Assembly: GCA_028279945.1 (NCBI GenBank)
Contig: JANQMT010000064.1
Location: 1-25,571 of the forward strand
DNA length: 25,571 nucleotides
Reading direction: 5' to 3'
From: JAKSCF01 sp028279945
GTDB taxonomy: Bacteria > Bacillota > Clostridia > Peptostreptococcales > JAAYPU01
In this document: positions 23,142-25,571 of the stretch, in pieces
Numbering within the stretch: the first letter of the stretch is position 1
Layout: each line of letters opens with the position of its first letter
Notes under the pieces: generated by a model
Seen by the model: only the letters and a program-made list of their open reading frames with translations
What the model was told of the DNA's origin: nothing
The model's database searches: none
Position numbers and translations under genes: made by a program

Positions 23142-24668
23142 TTGACAGAATTACTGATCAATGGTTTTTTAGGCATTATGAGCATTCACACGATTCTTTT
23201 CATTGCTATAGGCGTATTTATAGGCATTGTTTTCGGTTCCATACCAGGACTTACAGCAACAATGGCAGTTGCTTTATTTTTACCTGTAACTTATGGGCTT
23301 TCACCAATCAACGGTATGAGTTTATTAATGGGTTTGTATTTAGGCGGCATATCCGGAGGATTGATCCCCGCAATTTTATTAAATATGCCGGGAACCCCCT
23401 CTTCAATAACAACTGCCTTTGATGGTTATCCAATGGCTAAAAAGGGGCAAGCGGGAAAAGCACTTGGCATCGGAATAGTGTTCTCGTTTTTAGGCGGCTT
23501 AATTGGTATATTTGTTTTAACATTTGTCGCACCTCCACTTGCCGAATTTTCGCTGAAGTTCTCTGCTTTTGAATATTTTGCAATCGCTATCTTTTCTCTA
23601 ACCATGATTGCAGGTCTTTCCGAAGGGTCTTTACTAAAAGGTTTAATTAGTGCGGCACTTGGAATCACCATAGGAATGGTAGGTATGGCACCTATTGATT
23701 CGGCTCAACGATTTACATTTGGTATCAGTGATTTAACTTCAGGCTTTAGTTTGCTGCCTGCATTAATTGGATTTTATGCTGTGGCAGAAGTGTTCAAATC
23801 GGCAGAAAGCAGATTAGTGCTTAAAAAACAAGGGGATGGTCAAGAGGTTAACGTCAATAATTATGCTATTAAGGGCTTTGGTTTTTCCTTAAAAGAGTTT
23901 TTGGGACAAGTATTTAATCTTTTTAGATCCAGTATGATTGGAACAGGTATTGGTATGTTACCGGGGTTAGGCGGGACCACTGCCAATATTATCTCGTATG
24001 GGACGGCAAAAAGTCAGGCGAAAAACTCTGAGAATTTTGGAAAGGGTGACATGGGAGGCCTTGTGGCAAGTGAATCAAGTAACAATGCTGCAATAGGCGG
24101 TGCTTTGATTCCTTTGTTTACATTGGGAATTCCGGGGGATACGGTTACAGCTATGCTCTTAGGCGGTTTGATGATTCATGGATTACAGCCGGGGCCATTA
24201 CTGTTTCAGAAGAATGGCGACTTAATATATAGTATATTTGCAGCATTATTCTTAGCAAACATTATTATGATTATTTTTCAATTTTCCGGAATGAAAGTCT
24301 TTGTAAAATTATTATATATTCCAAAGTATATTTTATTCCCTATTATTATGACATTATGTGTGGTAGGAGCATTTGCACTGAATAACCGTGTATTTGATGT
24401 TTATTCACTACTTTTATTTGGATTAATGGGCTACGCTTTAATTAAACTTAAATTTCCTGTTCCCCCTGTAATAATGGGGCTCATCTTAGGACCTATTATG
24501 GAGAAAAATCTGAGAAGAGGATTAATGATGAGCAGAGGCAGTATGCTTCCTTTTTTGACAAGACCCATTTCTGTTGTATTTTTAGTTCTTGCTGTAATTT
24601 CGATTATAGTTATTATATATAACGGTAGAAAAAAGGCAGCTGGAAAAACACAAGAGAAAATGATGTAA
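23142..24668 (+). CDS. tctA: Tripartite tricarboxylate transporter large membrane subunit TctA
   Basis: A 508-residue polytopic membrane protein of the TctA family. The conserved N-terminal stretch is FGSIPGLTATMAVALFLPVTYGL, then GGISGGLIPAILLNMPGTPSSITTAFDGYPMAKKGQAGKALG. The related second-half motif is GMLPGLGGTTANIISYGTAK, then ESSNNAAIGGALIPLFTLGIPGDTVTAMLLGGL. The two PG-rich segments reflect the internal duplication of the family. I chose TTG 23142, 8 bases after GAGG; GTG 23133 would overlap that site. Family knowledge: TctA and TctB use an ion gradient to import the carboxylate handed over by TctC. Confidence 0.93.
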   Translation: MTELLINGFLGIMSIHTILFIAIGVFIGIVFGSIPGLTATMAVALFLPVTYGLSPINGMSLLMGLYLGGISGGLIPAILLNMPGTPSSITTAFDGYPMAKKGQAGKALGIGIVFSFLGGLIGIFVLTFVAPPLAEFSLKFSAFEYFAIAIFSLTMIAGLSEGSLLKGLISAALGITIGMVGMAPIDSAQRFTFGISDLTSGFSLLPALIGFYAVAEVFKSAESRLVLKKQGDGQEVNVNNYAIKGFGFSLKEFLGQVFNLFRSSMIGTGIGMLPGLGGTTANIISYGTAKSQAKNSENFGKGDMGGLVASESSNNAAIGGALIPLFTLGIPGDTVTAMLLGGLMIHGLQPGPLLFQKNGDLIYSIFAALFLANIIMIIFQFSGMKVFVKLLYIPKYILFPIIMTLCVVGAFALNNRVFDVYSLLLFGLMGYALIKLKFPVPPVIMGLILGPIMEKNLRRGLMMSRGSMLPFLTRPISVVFLVLAVISIIVIIYNGRKKAAGKTQEKMM

Positions 24669-24721
24669 GCCGGATCATTTAAAAATTCTTCAATAGAAGC
24701 AGTAGCTATGGAGGGAAGCAG

Positions 24722-25571
24722 ATGGAGATTATACAGAAACTTTTAAAAGGTACGCCTATACCTAAAGTTGTAAAAGTACGTCAAAAGTTTGAAGGACAGC
24801 ATATAGAGAATATTGAAAAAGAAATAGCAGACCAATTGGTAAATACAAAACTATTATATAAAATTGAAAAAGGCCAAAAGGTTGCAATTACTGTAGGCAG
24901 CCGAGGAATTGCTAACATACCCCTGATTACAAAAGAAATTGTCAACCATGTAAGAATGGCCGGTGGAGAGCCATTTATAGTACCTACCATGGGAAGCCAT
25001 GGTGGTGCTAGTGCTGAAGGACAAGTAAAAATGTTGAAGGGATTGGGAATCACAGAAGAATCTGTAGGTGCTCCTATATATTCTTCAATGGAGGTAGTCA
25101 AAATCGGAGAGACCTCCAATGGTCTACCCGTATATATGGACAAAATTGCAAATGATGCAGATGCAATTGTTGTTGTGAATAGAATAAAGTCTCATGTTGC
25201 GTTTACAGGGGATTATGAAAGCGGCTTAATGAAGATGATTGCAATTGGGCTGGGCAAACAACAGGGTGCATCTATTTGCCATGATCTATTTGCAGAAATG
25301 TCAGAGAATATACGTAGGATTGCAAAGGTAGTGATAGAGAGAAAAAACATCGTTTTTGGTGTAGGCATAATAGAAAATGCATATGATGAAACTTATAAAA
25401 TTATTGCTATGCCAAAAGAAGAGATAGAACAAGAAGAACCCAAATTATTGTTAGAAGCCAAAAGTAAAATGGCAAAGATATACTTTAATGAATTTGATGT
25501 ACTGGTTGTTGATGAAATGGGTAAGAACATTACAGGGAGCGGTATAGATACAAATGTAATTGGAAGATATC
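24722..25571 (+). CDS. LarA-superfamily (DUF2088) nickel-dependent racemase/epimerase, N-terminal part
   Basis: The gene runs off the window after 283 codons. It matches the lactate racemase N-terminal domain (PF09861): ITVGSRGIANIPLI around residues 56-69, VPTMGSHGGASAEG around 87-100, and NRIKSHVAFTGDYESGLMKMIAIGLGK around 153-179. H93, H158 and K171 fall where LarA uses two histidines and a lysine to hold the nickel pincer cofactor, though the local motifs differ from lactate racemase itself. The superfamily includes racemases and epimerases of lactate, malate and sugar acids. ATG 24722 is behind GGAGG at 24710-24714, 53 bases after tctA. The larBCE cofactor genes are not in the window. 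Likely role: inverting a hydroxyl centre of the imported acid. Confidence 0.82.
   Translation, partial: MEIIQKLLKGTPIPKVVKVRQKFEGQHIENIEKEIADQLVNTKLLYKIEKGQKVAITVGSRGIANIPLITKEIVNHVRMAGGEPFIVPTMGSHGGASAEGQVKMLKGLGITEESVGAPIYSSMEVVKIGETSNGLPVYMDKIANDADAIVVVNRIKSHVAFTGDYESGLMKMIAIGLGKQQGASICHDLFAEMSENIRRIAKVVIERKNIVFGVGIIENAYDETYKIIAMPKEEIEQEEPKLLLEAKSKMAKIYFNEFDVLVVDEMGKNITGSGIDTNVIGRY

Noticed and set aside
1..25571. CRISPR array, phage or plasmid origin
   Set aside because: Reading through, I saw no regularly spaced direct repeats, no integrase or phage structural genes and no replication genes.

Overview
The window looks like a chromosomal segment of a low-GC anaerobic Bacillota, most likely a Clostridia member. 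The signs are AT-rich coding, strong AAGGAGG ribosome-binding sites, GTG and TTG starts, the trmK-nif3 pair typical of Firmicutes, a selenium-handling cluster, a mannose-family PTS, an RNase P RNA that looks like the type A form, and oxygen-independent Fe-S flavoproteins. No species is assigned. The two ends cut through genes.

Region 1 (1-5274) is housekeeping plus selenium/sulfur handling. It holds the end of trmK, a nif3/yqfO gene and a LysR regulator. A convergent cysteine-desulfurase-like aminotransferase is followed, across a divergent intergenic region with two inverted repeats, by YedE (putative selenium transporter), a TusA-fold protein and a small Se/S carrier-like protein (DUF3343). 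This set matches the 'labile selenium' clusters known from other Firmicutes; selD is not in view.

Region 2 (5354-5765) is rnpB with its own extended -10 promoter and an intrinsic terminator.

Region 3 (5839-16706) is the most unusual part. A TetR-type regulator diverges from a roughly 10-kb run of same-strand genes that ends at a strong terminator. In order these are a complete mannose-family PTS (IIA, IIB, IIC, IID); a membrane protein that resembles an M28 peptidase without most of its metal ligands; a four-gene Fe-S/FAD dehydrogenase related to HcnABC, hydroxyproline dehydrogenase and sarcosine oxidase (2Fe-2S protein, FAD protein with a ferredoxin-like tail, BFD-like 2Fe-2S protein, DAO-family flavoprotein); a mannose-6-phosphate isomerase gene broken at a run of ten A; a HAD phosphatase; an HPr paralogue; and a divergent glucosamine-6-phosphate-deaminase-like gene. 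Together they suggest uptake and phosphorylation of a nitrogen-bearing sugar (an amino sugar, or a sugar-amino acid conjugate of the Amadori type), oxidative release of the amine, and entry of the sugar phosphate into glycolysis. That substrate is inference. A small transposase-like remnant and a shift to higher GC mark the deaminase gene as a possible late addition.

Region 4 (16829-25571) is a sugar-acid / hydroxy-acid module. It contains a CdaR-type regulator, glycerate kinase, a glycerate/hydroxypyruvate dehydrogenase, a DapA-family aldolase or dehydratase, the three-part TctCBA tripartite tricarboxylate transporter, and the start of a LarA-superfamily (nickel pincer) racemase/epimerase. 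A plausible route is uptake of a carboxylate, epimerisation, cleavage to a C3 acid, reduction to glycerate and phosphorylation to phosphoglycerate. The intergenic regions hold several strong RNA hairpins, notably a 79-nt composite hairpin before the aldolase gene and a 19-bp stem between tctC and tctB.
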